The translations under genes and the position numbers were made by a program. The notes beneath the pieces were generated by a model, which did not search any database, was not told the DNA's origin, and worked only from the letters and a program-made list of their open reading frames with translations. Below, in pieces: positions 39,163-59,230 of a stretch of 64,000 nucleotides of DNA; position 1 is the stretch's first letter; every line of letters begins with the position of its first letter. The stretch is from Prochilodus magdalenae (Eukaryota > Chordata > Actinopteri > Characiformes > Prochilodontidae), in NCBI GenBank assembly GCA_024036415.1, contig JAMWET010006765.1:87501-151500 (forward strand). The letters run 5' to 3'.

Positions 39163-41929
39163 AGTGCCACCAGCACCCAAGTCTCGCAGTCGTGGGTTAG
39201 GGTTGCCATGGGAACCAAATGAGATAATGGCCATATAGTTGAGCTTATGCTGCAGGGTGTGTGTATTAGTTTGTCTGTGTGCTTGTGTGTGTGTGTGTGT
39301 GTGTCTCTGTGTGCTTGTGTGTGTGTGTCTGAGTGCTTGTGTGCTCGCAGAGCAACAGAAAAAGACAGAGGGGCTGTCTGTGTCAAAAAGTCACAACCGC
39401 ACATTGATGATGACCAGCCACATCATCCAATTATTTCAAACTGGGCAGGAAGGAGCTCATCTCAGCTTTGATGCGAATAAAGTGGCTGTTATCTAAACTC
39501 TTTAAGGAATCTGCCACACGGAACTTATATGAGGTGCTTCGTCTTCTAATCCTGTCTCGTTTTACATTCACAAGGGTTCGAGTAAGACAGGAACTTACTA
39601 TCCTCCTACCCTCAAGCTCAGTCCTGAACCTAGCCCTGGTCGTTTAGTCTTTCAGTCATGTCAGTCCTATTTCTTTGCAACCTGAGGCACAATCGCCCAA
39701 CCAAGTCCTGAAAGACCTCACAACTATTTCTCCTGTCCATCTCCTGACATTCCTGTACCAGAAAGCACAGGGCTGCAGAACCGCAAGCTGTCACAGCTAA
39801 TATGGGCATGGAATAGGAGTTCCACCTGCAAACGCTGATGAACGTGGTGTTCCGGGAAGCTTTGCACATTATGGTTTTAATCACAAGTCTATTTTTACCT
39901 GCTATTACTCATCTGTTGTGGACCAGTGTAGAGTGTGTTGGAGTGCGGTATTGCAGAGCGATGTTTTGGTACTTTATGGTACTGTTGGAAGGGAAGTTGT
40001 TTTCCTGGGATGGTGATGGGAACCAGGGGTCTGAAATGCTAAAACACAGCCATTTTATTTACTACCCAAAACAACGACACACTTCCTCTGAGTGCTTATA
40101 TGTAATGCGGAAAATATTATCAAATCCTTTAGGGACTATTTTGCTAGAACACCCTGTATGTACCGCTCCACCGAGGCTCAGTTTTCTCTTACCCACTAGT
40201 GATGCACAACACGTTTCCTGGAGTCAATTCCGACTCTCGACTCCTATGGAGGACCGGATCTGCCAAAATTAAAAATAAATAAATAAATAAATAAATAAAA
40301 GACTAAATAAAATTAACATTTAAATAAAAATAACTAGAATTTGTATATATTGCTTGCTTTGATTTTATTTATACGCTTATTTCCTTTTCTTGCATTTATA
40401 TAGTCCTCATTTTATTTATTCTTGTACTGTTTATTAATGTTTTATTAATGTCTCCCTTCATTTTATATATATTCTCTGCATATATTATTTAAACATGGCA
40501 ATTTAAAAATCTATTTATTTAATACATATTATTTTTACATAAAATATGATTTAATTACACATTTTATTATTTTTATTTTTATTTTATTTTATTTTTTAAT
40601 TTATTTCTGTTTTTCTTCTTTCATATGATAATGAGGAGGCGTGTTTTTCATGTTCGGCTTAGCAATCAAGTGCAGAACGACAGGAGTTGATTTCGAGCAG
40701 AGCTATGTAGCTTCGGGTGAAAGACTCCGAGAGGACAAATGTCGGGGTGCAGGTCGGTGTCGGATCTGCTCAGAGAGGCAGCTGCCAGGTGTTGCATGAT
40801 CTGAATTTAGCAGGGTAAGACGATGAACTACCTCCTCCAAATTTGCGAACACTATGGGGTCGATCTTCGCATCAGAAGATGTAGCAAAATGGAATAAACT
40901 GCCAGCCACAGCCTCCACTCGAAAGAGTAAATAATCTGCACCTGCATTTTCAGCAAGGTCAGCTAGAGTCTCTTCCCAGCGCCAATGATCATGCTATGAC
41001 CACGTTTGCACCATGTTAACATTTAGCCATGTGTAAGAAGCAATACCAGGAAAAAAGGTTTTTATTTATTTATTTATTTATTTTTAGACTTTCCTCTTAT
41101 TAAAGGCTTAAGTTAGCTTTGTATTCGCCAGCTTCCTTTTTTTTTCCAGCAGCAGTCACATAGTTCACGGACACCAAAATGTAACTGCAGTGCTAATTAA
41201 AGTGCAACAGAACTTTGAATACGCAGCTGCAAAATGAGCAAACCTCAGCTTAGCTCTCGTTCCAACCGCATCGGGTAAAAACTGCTCTTTGTTTTCATTC
41301 AGGTAGCATCGCTAACGATCACTTACAGTGACTCTAAATCATGAAGAAAGTGACTGTGCTGTCAGCTGCAGTGCAGGACGTACAGATGATGTTCTACATT
41401 GGCTGGTGAGCTACACGTACCCCTCACTGCTTTACACTCTTCCCCTGTCAGAATGTCTCGAGCTGAATACGATACAAAAAAATAAAATTCAAAGAGTCAA
41501 CACCAAGCATTAAGATTCTTAGAGTCATTCGCCAGGAGTCGACCCCGACTTCCAGACCTGATGGAGTTGAAAAAACTGACTCTTTGGGAACCAACTCCCC
41601 ATCACCATCACCTACAAGAATTTCATCCAAACAATGACTGCACACCACAGAGGAGTAATACAGATGTTGATCTGTGTGCAGCGCAGGTGTGGTGTGTTTG
41701 ATCATTCATGAAATCTTAAAGCCGATTATACTGAGCACAGCAGAATCAGCTCAGCTCGTATGAAGCCTGGGTGTGCAATATACTGACAATACAATGGATC
41801 AAATGAAGATCGGAAGTGTTCTGCTACTGGCTGTGTTAATCATGTGCAATGTTTGAAACATACTGAGCGTGGTTTTAAAATCGCACTTAAGAAGGTTTGA
41901 CATCGTGAGACATCTGAATGATTCAAGTT
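38481..41929. other. Intergenic, no gene recognised
   Basis: Holds (CA)n at 39128 and A/T-rich (AAAT)n runs at 40268-40300 and near 40560-40610. The 144-codon ORF at 39838 shows no domain, signal or splice support. Confidence 0.5.
39128..39161. repeat. (CA)n microsatellite
   Basis: About 17 CA units; an interrupted GT-rich run follows at about 39285-39345 on the opposite sense. Confidence 0.93.
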
Positions 41930-42110
41930 CCACGCTCAGCCACGCATCTGACATAAGCAAGAATGTGCCTTAGCGCTGTACCTGACTGAACCAACAGCCA
42001 CGCTTGTGGGCAAGTAGTGATGCCATCCAGGAGTCATTCTGTTAGTGCCAGCACCATTGGCATATGGCTGCACGAGGCAGGACCACATGTACGCAGACTG
42101 TGGCAACGAC
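41930..42110 (+). mobile_element. Tc1-like fragment (family T-B)
   Basis: gtgccagcaccattggcata and ctgtacctgactgaaccaac match the 5' half of the copies at 14.0 and 50.2 kb. The remainder is missing. Confidence 0.5.
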
Positions 42111-43046
42111 AAAACAAGATTTAAAGTTCCACATACAGCACATTCCCGGAAAATCTGATGAACCACTTCACCATGCTGTTCTTAAAGACACCACAAAATG
42201 CAACCCCTGGAAATGGATACATGCATTGACTGATGTTAAAAATGTTGATCAGTGTTTAGTGCTGCTCCTGTGTGCTGGGCTTGGTTGTCAGTGTACTTTA
42301 ACAACATCTCTGAATGGAATTAAACGCGGACTACATCAATAGAAAAGCAGAAGTGTTAAGCAGTAAGTGTTGTAGGTTGGGCACAGCAGTGTGTAATTGG
42401 TTAAAACAGAATCATCTCATGTGTGACAAAATTGGGTTTGATAAATTTCTGTATATGATACAGTATAATCCAGGAGACGGGATTAAAGTAGTATATGATT
42501 TCTGCAGGTTTGAATACAGTGTGTGCACAGGATCTGAGGTGTTCCGCTACTTGTGGCTTGTCAAAACCATGCTTATGCCATTGTCAAAAACTGTACTTGG
42601 AATATTCCTGTTCTCTGGGATCGAGCACAAAGAGGCACTCAGCAGTACTCATTCACAGAGCAGAAGCGCATTCGCTTACCTGTACCTGTTCAAAGTACAT
42701 AGAAGAAAATAAATATGGAGCAAACCAGTGACCACTCATTCAATCAAATGATGACTTAAAACACCACCCAGGACACAGAGGTAGTGTGTGTGGAAGAAAG
42801 GACTTCCTGGCTTGCAGGACACAGCGATGCTGAAGCAGTTTCACAGTAAGAGAGAACACTAATGCTCTGCTCGCATTCTGCACCGCTTAGATCCCCTGGT
42901 CCCATGGGAGTCAGATCATGAGGTGTTTGTGCCCCCTTCCAATGCCTCCTCCTGCAGTGCTGGCTTCACTAAACGCTTCTTCACTCTGGGCCTGTGATAT
43001 TGACTCACACACAGAGAGATGAGGCAATGAGAGATGAAGACACATT

Positions 43047-43052
<6 letters not shown>

Positions 43053-43097
<45 letters not shown>

Positions 43098-43109
43098 GGG
43101 GGGGGGGGG
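43053..43109. repeat. (GT)n microsatellite followed by poly-G
   Basis: (GT)22 at 43053-43096, then a G run at 43098-43109, just before the 46-bp minisatellite. It may have been the seed of that array. Confidence 0.9.
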
Positions 43110-43189
43110 AGCTGCGCAAGTGTGTGTGTTTGTGCATGGGTGGCTTTATGTTTGTGTGTGTAGGTATGTGCATGTGTGGGTTTGTGTTT

Positions 43190-44680
43190 GAGAGTGGGTG
43201 TAGGTAGGTATATAAATGTGTGGGTTTGCATAGGTGTGTGTAAGCGTGTGCATGTGTGAGTTTGTGTGCGTTTGGAATGTGTGCATAGGTGTAGGAAGGT
43301 GTGTGTAGGCATGTGCATGTGTGAGTTTGTGTGCGTTGTGAGTGTGTGCATAGGTGTGTGCAGGCGTGTGCATAGGTGTAGGTAGGTGTGTGTAGGTATG
43401 TGAATGTGTGGGTTTGTGAGTGTGTGCATAGGTGTAGGTAGGTATGTGAATGTGTGGGTTTGTGAGTGTGTGCATAGGTGTAGGTAGGTATGTGAATGTG
43501 TGGGTTTGTGAGTGTGTGCATAGGTGTAGGTAGGTATGTGAATGTGTGGGTTTGTGAGTGTGTGCATAGGTGTAGGTAGGTATGTGAATGTGTGAGTTTG
43601 TGAGTGTGTGCATAGGTGTAGGTAGGTATGTGAATGTGTGGGTTTGTGAGTGTGTGCATAGGTGTAGGTAGGTATGTGAATGTGTGGGTTTGTGAGTGTG
43701 TGCATAGGTGTAGGTAGGTATGTGAATGTGTGGGTTTGTGAGTGTGTGCATAGGTGTGTGTAGGTATGTGAATGTGTGAGTTTGTGAGTGTGTGCATAGG
43801 TGTGTGTAGGTATGTGAATGTGTGGGTTTGTGAGTGTGTGCATAGGTGTAGGTAGGTATGTGAATGTGTGAGTTTGTGAGTGTGTGCATAGGTGTAGGTA
43901 GGTGTGTGTAGGTATGTGAATGTGTGAGTTTGTGCATAGGTGTAGGTAGGTATGTGAATGTTTGGGTTTGTGAGTGTGTGCATAGGTGTAGGTAGGTATG
44001 TGTAGGTATGTGAATGTGTGAGTGTGTGCATAGGTGTAGGTAGGTATGTGTAGGTATGTGAATGTGTGGGTTTGTGAGTGTGTGCATAGGTGTAGGTAGG
44101 TATGTGAATGTTTGGGTTTGTGAGTGTGTGCATAGGTGTGTGTAGGTATGTGAATGTTTGGGTTTGTGAGTGTGTGCATAGGTGTGTGCAGGCGTGTGCA
44201 TGTGTGAGTTTGTGTGCATTTGGAGTGTGTGCATAGGTGTAGGTAGGTATGTGAATGTGTGAGTTTGTGCATAGGTGTAGGTAGGTATGTGTAGTTATGT
44301 GAATGTGTGAGTTTGTGAGTGTGTGCATAGGTGTAGGTAGGTATATGAATGTTAAGGTTTGTGAGTGTGTGCATAGGTGTGTGTAGGTATGTGAATGTGT
44401 GGGTTTGTGAGTGTGTGCAGGCGTGTGCATGTGTGAGTTTGTGTGCATTTGGAGTGTGTGCATAGGTGTGTGTAAGTATGTGAATGTGTGGGTTTGTGAG
44501 TGTGTGCATAGGTGTGTGTAAGTATGTGAATGTGTGGGTTTGTGAGTGTGTGCATAGGTGTGTGTAGGTATGTGAATGTGTGGGTTTGTGAGTGTGTGCA
44601 TAGGTGTGTGTAGGTATGTGAATGTGTGGGTTTGTGAGTGTGTGCATAGGTGTGTGTAAGTATGGATGTGTGCATTTGTG
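43190..44680 (-). repeat. 46-bp-unit minisatellite, about 1.5 kb
   Basis: Units of 46 bases (+ strand gtgtgcataggtgtaggtag then gtatgtgaatgtgtgggttt and gtga) repeat with exact spacing, for example ggtatgtgaa at 43441, 43487 and 43533. Variants include a gtgtgta form and longer units with an extra cgtgtgcatgtgtgag. Because 46 is not a multiple of three and the reverse strand lacks stops, three overlapping minus-strand ORFs up to 595 codons arise by chance. Confidence 0.93.
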
Positions 44681-44699
44681 AGTGTGTTTGTAAGTTTAT

Positions 44700-45756
44700 G
44701 CATATGCGAATGTGTATGGGTGTGCAGATGTGCATGGGTGGCTTTAAGTGTGTGGCAATGTATGGATTTGTGGGTGTGTGCAGGTGTGTGGATATGTGCC
44801 TGGGTGGGTTTGTGTGTGTGTGGGAGTTAGAAATGATGAGGTGAAGTGTTAGTCAGCCCAAATAGTTGCAATTAGCTATCTAAGACATTGACAGCCAGTA
44901 CGTTAGCTGGCAGCACTGCATTACCGTTTGCTACTGCAAACTAGTTCTGCCTAAATGCAGGGGTGTGTGCCTGGCACAGACAGACTCAGTTCGCCATCAA
45001 CCAACCTAAACATGGTCCTTCACAGCACCCCTTACAAGATTGAACAAAACTCTCATTAACCGCACTCACTTTCTCTCTCTCCACGTTAAAAGTGCATTAT
45101 TACAATCAATATATATTTCACCTGTGTGTGAAAGGTCACACGGTCAGGACAAACCAGCTGTAGCTCTTTGTGAGCTGACATTACTAGAAGCACATTCGTT
45201 TTTGTTTCCAACCTTGTTACTTACTACAGCTACAAAGCACGGTCCAGATCAGTGGTGTCATAGGAAACTTTTATGGATTAGAATAAACATAAACATCTTG
45301 AGTGTAAAAGGGAACACCTGATCTGTACAGCTTCTCCACTATCCTCTGGACAGCTGCTATGTAAGTGCAGGGCGTCAATATCTAGCCGTCCACTCAACTC
45401 TATACTGCAAGTCTTTCCTCGTCCTCTGCACTTCTGACAAAGCAAGTCTAACTTCTGCAGCCATGAACACGAAGCCAGCTCAGTTGTTTGTTGTCGGGTG
45501 ACTGAGTTCGCCTGTTGATTTGTGTGTTTTTGCAGCTGTAGCAGAGAAAGTAGATCACTGATAGAGCACAATATCATTCTGGTCACATTCTGTTGTCGCC
45601 CTGATTCAGCTGACATGCTAAAATGCTAAATCCCTCTCTGACCTGATCTCTCCCCGAAACGCCTGTGCTTTAATGAATAAGGAATAACATCTTTGAAATT
45701 TATAAAGCATTAATATGTCATTATGACCTACTCTCACTGAAGGCACCCATATATCT

Positions 45757-45788
<32 letters not shown>

Positions 45789-46374
45789 TTTTAGTGTCAT
45801 AAAATGTATATAGGAGATCATATTGAAATATGGTACAAACTAGTTCTGTGTTACAAGCTGATTTTCAGGCTCTGAACAAATTTACGGAAACACCAAAGCT
45901 GCTCACCAATTGGTCATGAGGGACAGGGTGCTGTCTTACTTTCTGCTCTATAACAGGGGGTGGGGCTAAAATTAGACTCCGCCCTCTGACTAAAACAGCT
46001 TCAGTGGTGACATGAACATTTTATTAGGTCAGTTCAAAACTTTAACTCTGAATGTGCTCACCCACAGACTGCTGTTTGAGGACACACCCCTGTAGAAACT
46101 ATTTCATAATTGATGTACTTTTTATATTTTGTATAAACAATATTTAGTGCATTATTGTTACCATAACAGCCAGAATGGTCCATATCTGAGTAACAGAGGC
46201 GGGCGAGTGGAAAGGTAGCACTTACAGGTTGTGTAGCGCAGAAATTAGGACCTGTGTGACCCGCCCACATAGACAGTTCTGGAAGTGTAACTGATCTGAT
46301 TGTGTTGACTCAGTACCGACAACATCCTTACAGACAGAGTAGAGACTGAATTGGCTCTCAGTCAGTCACTCACT
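44700..46374. other. Intergenic, no gene recognised
   Basis: Tail of the minisatellite, then unique sequence with (GT)n at 45756. The ORFs (93 and 112 codons) lack recognisable features. Confidence 0.5.
45756..45780. repeat. (GT)n microsatellite
   Basis: About 12 GT units followed by gagagaga. Confidence 0.92.
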
Positions 46375-47160
46375 CACTCCATCTCGCTCTTCACTTTCCA
46401 TACAGCACATACAGCCATTCAGCAGCTCCTCTCTCTCCCCATCTCATTCCTCTCTCTCCATTCTATAGCACTGCACATATAGCTTCATCATCACCCCTCT
46501 CTCTATATCTCCATCTCTCTCCATCTTCCCAGAGCACGGCAACACACAGCCATTCACCAGCCCCTCTTTCGCTTTACCTTCTCTAAAACACAGCGGCACA
46601 TACAGCCCTTCACCATATCCTCTCTTCATCCCTCTCTCTGTCATTCACTCACCTCACTGTCCATCTTTTTTAGTCCTTCCCATGTCCTCTGTCTCTTAAC
46701 CCCTCTCTCCTCTCAATTTTACTTTTCTTTTTATAGCTCTCTCTGAACCCTATATCTCTGTCCGCCTTTCTCTCCCCTCCCTCTCTCATAACTTTGTATT
46801 ACTTTTTCTATTTCTCTTTCACTCCCTCCCTCTTCCTCTCTTAGTTCTTTCTTTATATGTCCTGTTTTCTTTAATCACTTGTTCATCACCCACCTCCCTC
46901 TTTCATCTCATTTCTCCTTGTGCTTATCTTTCTACGTCTGTCGCACCCACCTCCCCGTTTCTCCATCTCTCCCTCTCACCTTTTTTCCATCCCTTTCTCT
47001 CCCGCTCCATCTCTTCCTTTCTTTTGTCTTTCTTTCTTTCAATTGTCATTTCCTATATACCCATCTTTTTAAACTGTCCTCTCTTATCCCATTTTCTTTT
47101 TTTTCCATCTCTCACAGTCTCACTTTCTTCTCTTAATGCCCTTCTCACTCTCCCCAACAC
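46375..47160. repeat. Long polypyrimidine (CT-rich) tract
   Basis: About 0.8 kb is dominated by C and T on the + strand (ctctctcc, tttctttctttc). Its first 250 bases hold a loosely repeated unit containing acatacagccattcac. It abuts the CpG block. No gene is recognised; the open + frame at 46879-47136 is low-complexity. Confidence 0.75.
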
Positions 47161-47184
47161 ACACACACTCTGACTGGGGGCTTT

Positions 47185-47870
47185 TATAAATAGCGGTGAT
47201 CCTTCCAGATTATGGCGCGCGCCTTGATTAATTACTACGTTTGAAGTGCTGGCGCGAGCGCGGGCGGCTCGTTGCGGAGACGAAGACAGCACGCGGACAG
47301 CACGCGGGGGTGGGGAGGGGGGTTAGAGCAGCGAGAGAAAGCGCGTGGAAGCGCAGATGTTAGCAGCCAAACACACACACGCGCGCGCGCACATACGCCT
47401 CCGTTAGTCGCGCGCCCTCCGAGACGAGCTCGTAAATGTACTTTCTTGAATCTCAAACTTTATTTCCGTTGCCTCGCGCGGCCTTTCGCGCGCCTGGCGT
47501 AAGAAGCGGACATTTCCTGGCACCGCCAAGGCGGCAAAACAAACAGATAAATAAACCGTTGTAGCCTCTCTCGCCCACGCGCTCCACCACAGGATCTGTT
47601 TCATTGTCACGAACACTGGCAACCAAACGCGAAGCTATTTATCACGTACAGTAGCAAATTAATGATGCTTATCAAACGCCAAGGCAGTCTTTCACACTGT
47701 TTACACAGCGCCATGCTCGCGCTCCAAAGGCCCCGCCCCCCTGCGCAGGGATTGGCTAGGAGCTCGTTCTCCAACCTTTACATTTAGGAGCTTGTTTGCG
47801 TGTGTGCACCATGGCAACGGAGGAGACGCGCAGGCAACGCGTCATGATTCCCACCCATCTGGCCAGGTAC
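47185..47870 (+). promoter_or_regulatory. CpG-rich promoter-like block upstream of prr29
   Basis: CG-dense sequence (gcgcgc runs, cgcacatacgc, ctcgcgcggc) stands out from the AT-rich surroundings. A TATAAATA box lies at 47185-47192. A GC-box-like ccccgcccccc lies near 47730 with an inverted CCAAT (attgg) near 47751. Two GGCAAC half-sites at 47813-47818 and 47833-47838 resemble RFX X-box halves. prr29 exon 1 begins about 200 bases beyond the block, so this is probably its promoter; the exact start site is unknown. Confidence 0.5.
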
Positions 47871-48065
47871 CGACCAGTCTATCGGTATACACTGATGTGG
47901 TGTGGATATGAACTGAGTTTAACGTGAGTTAGGTAAATAAGTAATAGCCAATCAGGACGAAAGAAGGCCCTGTCCGTCGTATTGCTGCAGGACAGGCCGG
48001 AAAACGGCTGGACAAAGAAATTCAACACTATCAAAAACATAGTCTGGCCTGCAAGCAGAAGCAGA

Positions 48066-55605
<7,540 letters not shown>

Positions 55606-55715
55606 TACAAACCCGACTGACTTCAGCAATGACTTTAGTCCCAGAAGGACTTCACCAGTGCACTCAAATCTGATTTATGTAAAATCTGCATTAATAAAAT
55701 CTGTTACATGTACAT
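55606..55715 (+). other. prr29: prr29 3' untranslated region with polyadenylation signal
   Basis: Short 3' UTR. AATAAA at 55693-55698 (gcattAATAAAatctg) is the first signal after the stop, so the transcript probably ends near 55715. Confidence 0.65.
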
Positions 55716-55852
55716 GATTCTACCTGTCAGTTTACTTGTAACATTTTTAACATAGTTAAAAAAAAAACACCTGCCCACTAAAATATGCATCTTTATCGAG
55801 TTTGTGTTTGAAAATGTATCTTTTTTCACAGTGGCCTTTTAATCTTCACATA

Positions 55853-56110
55853 CAGGTGCATCTCAATAAATTAGAATATCATCAAAAACTTTATTTATTT
55901 CAGTAATTCAATACAAAAAGTTAAATGCATATATGATATAGATTCATTACAAAGTGATCTATTTCTAGTGTTCATTTCTTTTAATGTTGATGATCATGGC
56001 TTACAGCCAATGAAAACCCAAAAGTCATTATCTCAGAAAATTAGAATATTACATAAGACCAATTGAAAAAAAATATTTTTAATTCAGAAATGTTAGCCTA
56101 TTCATGAAAT
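55853..56110 (+). mobile_element. DNA transposon terminal region (TA-flanked)
   Basis: TA followed by caggtgcatctcaataaatt agaatatcatc and, further in, atctcagaaaattagaatat is a widespread Tc1/mariner-type fish repeat end. The opposite terminus was not seen. It lies 150 bases after the prr29 3' end. Confidence 0.6.
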
Positions 56111-56905
56111 TGCATTTTTTCTCCAGTTGTATGTAGTTTTAAGAAGGTTACAAGTATAAGTGTTTTGCATTGCACTTTGCATTTGCAGTTATGGTACAAC
56201 AGTGCTCACACAATGTGTATTTGTAAATAAACAATATATCAAATCACAGAAGATTTTTAAAGTGTATCAACACCTACAACATCTGCTATTGCCAAAAGGG
56301 AGACAAGACTTAAGATACTTGCATACAAAGTCATTTCAAAATGTCTTCCAAATCATTTGGAAAGGTACTCTAGTTAAGATACATTAGACAATTATTTTGG
56401 CCGTTTTCATACATTCAAATTGTCAAACGCAATCGGTAAATTAATTCACATGCATTCATTTTCTATGTTCTGTAAAATATATTAATATGGTCAATATGAC
56501 AAATACATTTCATTTTGGCATAGTCTGAGGTGTTCAAAATGCATTTCAAATATAAGAAAAATATGCCCATATATTTTATGGTTTTGTTATGCAGCCTGTT
56601 CATTTCTCCCACACATTAAGCACAGTGTAACATCACCCAAACTCAGAATTAAGCTCAACATGACAGCAGGTGGTGACATTTCCCATCAGATGTCTTGTAA
56701 ACTCTGCCGAAGCTATTAAACCAGATTTATAAGAACAGTGAAAGGTAATCAGCTCTACCAGTACCAGCAGATTGGTCAGATATCCTGTTAGCTCCTGGTA
56801 CCAGCATCCTTTAACCAAGTTATCCTTTTTCTACTGTCTGGCCTCTTAACAACTTTCAACTAGTGCTTCATAGCTTATTCTGTATTTCTAAAACTTCTAT
56901 AATCA

Positions 56906-58545
56906 GAGGCGGCAGAAACACACAGCCCCTCTTACTAGCGTAGAAGTACAGGTAATGTAGGAAAAATACTCAAAAAGTACAATTATGGTGGTTTTACATC
57001 ATAAGCAGTATAAAATAAACACCAAAAAGTATAAAATGACAGACTCCTGTACTTAAAATAAAAACAGAACATTATATTTAATTACAAATGTATTTAAATG
57101 ATTAATATATTGACAGGGTCTCTTTTTTATTGAGAGTTAAGGGGTCACGTTCCTGAAACTGAGCATACCTAAAGCACACATTATCCACCAACATCCCCGC
57201 AGCACACAGCCATGCTTCAAGTTTGACATAGGATGAACATTGTTGGAGTCTGGGGGAGGGAAAAATAAATAAATAAATAAACCCGGTCCATATTTATTTT
57301 AGCAGTCAGAAGTAAGAGCAGGAAAAGAATGGGATTTCTTAATGAGGCCAAAGCTAACCAAATCGTTTGGCTCCTTTGTCTTGGCTTCTGTAAACTAAGG
57401 GGCGTGTTCACAATGATATACTGAATGCATTTTTGCAGATTTACATAAAACAATATTGAGACATTATTTAAGAAAGTGCAGTGTTTTTGCCTGGCCCTGT
57501 GAATGTAAAAGTGACAGAGGTAATGAAACCATTTATTTAGGAGATATGTGGTTCATCAGGTTTGATTTCGTTCACTTGAGAAGACTTTAGATTGAATGCT
57601 CAGAAGTGGTTGGCACAACAAGCAGAAATAACTGGCAACATGGCACACGGATCAGTAATGCACACAGTTAACAGAATGCTAGGACCTTATTCACGTTGGG
57701 CAAGAGGAATGCCATATTCCAGATATAGAACCAGTCACACACTGGAACCAGGAAAACCTGGTTTAAGTCTTACTTAAGTATAACTGGCAGCATGGCACAC
57801 TGATAAGTGAAAGTTAAAGTAAATAGCTGACGAGCAAAAGGAGGAAAACAACACCTTGCTTAAAAACCCAAACCTAGTCACTGAGGGTGAAGGCACTCAG
57901 ACGCGTCGGGCACCAACACAGTTTATTAGACTTCAGCATGTTACATACCAGGAATCCTGAACCGCCGTCAGATGTTTGTTGTGCAGGTTGATGGCAGTGT
58001 TTGTAGTAAAGCAGCGCTGTCAGCACCAAATTCACACAGAACTTACCACAACGACTGTTTACTTTTTTTTTTTGTACTTAGTTACGGTTTCAACATTCTT
58101 GTGTTTATATACATGAGTCTATACATTCGTTCACAGTAAGCGACCCAAAACGCTCACAGCCCACCGGGAATTCTTCCCCCAACTTTACATCACCACCCGG
58201 CACAGAGATAGGAGACGGATGTAGGTGGTTGTCTCAGAGACATCGTCTGTACTAAGAGCTGACCCGAGGATGCCCGCGCGCTCAGCTGGGGCCTGTTAGT
58301 AGCCAATCACAGGTGTACTCCGCTCCCAGCTCACCGTTAAGTGCCTGAATAGACTGCCTGATTAAAAACACATGTGTGAATTAAACTAAATAAACTTATT
58401 TAACTAAAAGTATACTAAAGTACATGTAGTGGACAAAAGTAATAAGTATTAAGTTACAGAAAAACTCAAGTAAAGATAAAAATTCAAATACAGATGCCTA
58501 AAAATGTGCTTAGGTACAGTAACAAAGTACTTCATTACTTGCTCT
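56906..58545. other. Intergenic; possible hAT-like ends
   Basis: gtagaagtacaggtaatgta near 56940 and, inverted, caagtaaagataaaaattca ... ggtacagtaacaaagtactt at 58470-58535 look like facing ends of an hAT-type repeat. The interior shows no transposase. Tentative. Confidence 0.25.
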
Positions 58546-58780
58546 TAAAAACTCATAAAAGCTCTTAAAAACTATATACATAGAAATACATCAATGCTTA
58601 AAAAAAAAAGAACAGCATAAATAGCTTATAACCATTGGCTAAAATAATGCCTAAAACACACTGACTGCTGCGCATGTGCACATCTCCATAAGGAACGTTT
58701 TTCTGGGTTAACCTGCAAAGTCTCATCTTATTTGGAGAGGGACTTTCCCTGTAAAGAGATTGCCATGTTTTCTAGTTGCC

Positions 58781-58942
58781 ATGTTCATTATTATACTGTT
58801 GTTTGTGTTACTGTTAACACATCATGTGACCACCTCAGAAATTCCAAAGAGGGAGGCTTCAGATGTAATTGAGAACAACACTCTCTGGAACAGAGTAAAA
58901 CAGGACACTGAAATTTACAGAGTGACCAGCAGAGGTCAGTAA
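58781..58942 (+). CDS. Candidate short ORF with signal-peptide-like N-terminus
   Basis: The ORF is 53 codons from ATG to TAA. It starts with a hydrophobic segment (MFIIILLFVLLLTHHVTTSE) and continues as charged, soluble-looking sequence with a sequon (ENNTLW). A donor-like AGAG|GTCAGTAAG overlaps its last codons, so it might be the first exon of a secreted or membrane protein; no matching second exon was found in phase. I recognise no family, and a chance ORF in AT-rich DNA is the main alternative. Confidence 0.2.
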   Translation: MFIIILLFVLLLTHHVTTSEIPKREASDVIENNTLWNRVKQDTEIYRVTSRGQ

Positions 58943-59198
58943 GCATCACTTTAGCAGTGGGCATGAGTCAGAGATTATAAGTATCCAACTGTTTGTGTCT
59001 TAAATTTGTGTGAGACCGTGAAAGAAGAGAATGGAGAGGACACTGAAAGAGAAGAAGTGCTTAGATTAGCAGGGAATGAAATGAGAGAAGAAACATTAGA
59101 GCAGAGTTAATGGAGTGGGTGAGAGGTCAGAAGATGGAGGGCTTTGGACATTTGGGTGCTTCTATGTACCAAAAACAAAAATCAGTGATGCAGGGGAA

Positions 59199-59230
59199 TA
59201 TATATATGTATATATGTATATATATATGTA

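Noticed and set aside
39838..40272. 144-codon + strand ORF
   Set aside because: No recognisable domain and no conserved-looking blocks; length is within chance for 64 kb in six frames.
33897..44680. Regular repeats as possible CRISPR arrays
   Set aside because: The repeats are simple microsatellites and a direct minisatellite without unique spacers, in a vertebrate-type genome.
42911..44703. Three overlapping minus-strand ORFs of 362-595 codons (THSHTYLHLCTHSQ repeats)
   Set aside because: They are translations of the 46-bp minisatellite in all three frames. Low complexity and frame cycling explain the absence of stops.
47811..47927. 38-codon ORF (MATEETRRQRVMIPTHLARY...) in the CpG block, with a donor-like AG|GTACCG
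   Set aside because: Joining it to the acceptor near 47990 gives a stop, and no family was recognised. It is more likely leader sequence or a uORF.
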